Assembly (NCBI GenBank): GCA_964521525.1
Contig: CAZFTD010000040.1
Span: 1-22,935, forward strand
From: CALEUX01 sp964521525
GTDB lineage: Bacteria; Bacteroidota; Bacteroidia; Bacteroidales; Marinilabiliaceae
Direction: 5' to 3'
Length of the DNA stretch: 22,935 nucleotides
The notes under the pieces are model-generated. The model was given only the letters and a program-made list of their open reading frames with translations. It ran no database searches and was not told the DNA's origin. The translations under genes were made by a program, and so were the position numbers. Shown in pieces: positions 22,867 through 22,935 of the stretch (its first letter is position 1; each line of letters opens with the position of its first letter).

Positions 22867-22935
22867 TTATTTCGCTTCTTCGGTAACAATGGCACCACGT
22901 GTTGCAAACTTAATTATACCACGTTTCGAATTCTG
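22867..22935 (-). CDS. 3' end of an unidentified gene
   Basis: On the minus strand 22 codons and a TAA (22867-22869) are open to the window edge: the peptide contains KRGIIKFATRGAIVTEEAK. It is convergent with carA and uses the same intergenic terminator region. The basic, short C-terminus would suit a ribosomal or other small RNA-binding protein, but I cannot identify it from so little. Confidence 0.5.
   Translation of the reverse strand, partial: QNSKRGIIKFATRGAIVTEEAK

Noticed and set aside
1..22935. CRISPR array, tRNA, rRNA, integrase or transposase
   Set aside because: No regularly spaced repeats, cloverleaf-like segments or recombinase motifs were seen on either strand.

Overview
The window is a Bacteroidota chromosome segment, most like a Bacteroidales or Marinilabiliales-type member. 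The basis is AT-rich DNA, starts without Shine-Dalgarno sequences, several exact matches to the Bacteroidota -7 promoter element TAnnTTTG, a carbamoyltransferase of the Bacteroides N-succinylornithine type, and Bacteroidota-type ProC, ArgG and citrate synthase. Nearly the whole window is one arginine/proline biosynthesis locus. I see no rRNA, tRNA, CRISPR array or intact mobile element.

Layout. 1-1349 (minus): 5' part of a membrane sensor with two predicted extracytoplasmic sensing regions, the second CHASE-like. 1350-1992: AT-rich, gene-free, with a degenerate interspersed repeat. 1993-2577 (plus): small secreted coiled-coil protein. 2700-3101 (minus): small lipoprotein. 3214-6438 (minus): carB. 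6775-12142 (plus): argR, a GNAT acyltransferase, argG, argC, argD and a NUMOD4/HNH-like gene. 12230-18277 (plus): proC, proB, proA, the N-succinylornithine carbamoyltransferase gene, argB and an argE-like peptidase. 18670-21362 (plus): argH and a citrate synthase. 21696-22781 (plus): carA. 22867-22935 (minus): 3' end of an unidentified gene.

How it works together. GNAT (candidate first step), ArgB, ArgC and ArgD would turn glutamate into N-acylornithine. The carbamoyltransferase makes N-acylcitrulline from carbamoyl phosphate supplied by CarA/CarB, and the M20 peptidase removes the acyl group. ArgG and ArgH then make arginine. The carbamoyltransferase carries Pro at residue 90, the residue I recall as the succinyl-versus-acetyl determinant, so the acyl group is probably succinyl. 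ProB, ProA and ProC form the parallel glutamate-to-proline branch, and citrate synthase can feed 2-oxoglutarate to glutamate.

Regulation. Two perfect ARG-box palindromes (TGAAT-N4-ATTCA) directly follow TAnnTTTG promoter elements, one before argR (6701-6714) and one before argH (18302-18315). A 9-of-10 copy lies nearer argH (18594-18607), and weaker matches lie before carA and between carB and argR. This predicts an autoregulated, multi-promoter ArgR regulon that includes a citrate synthase. proC has its own consensus promoter so close to the ATG that its transcript should be leaderless or nearly so. The points most open to discovery are the GNAT protein with its four-cysteine cluster (the acylglutamate synthase of this pathway is otherwise missing here) and the NUMOD4/HNH-like protein inside the biosynthetic operon.
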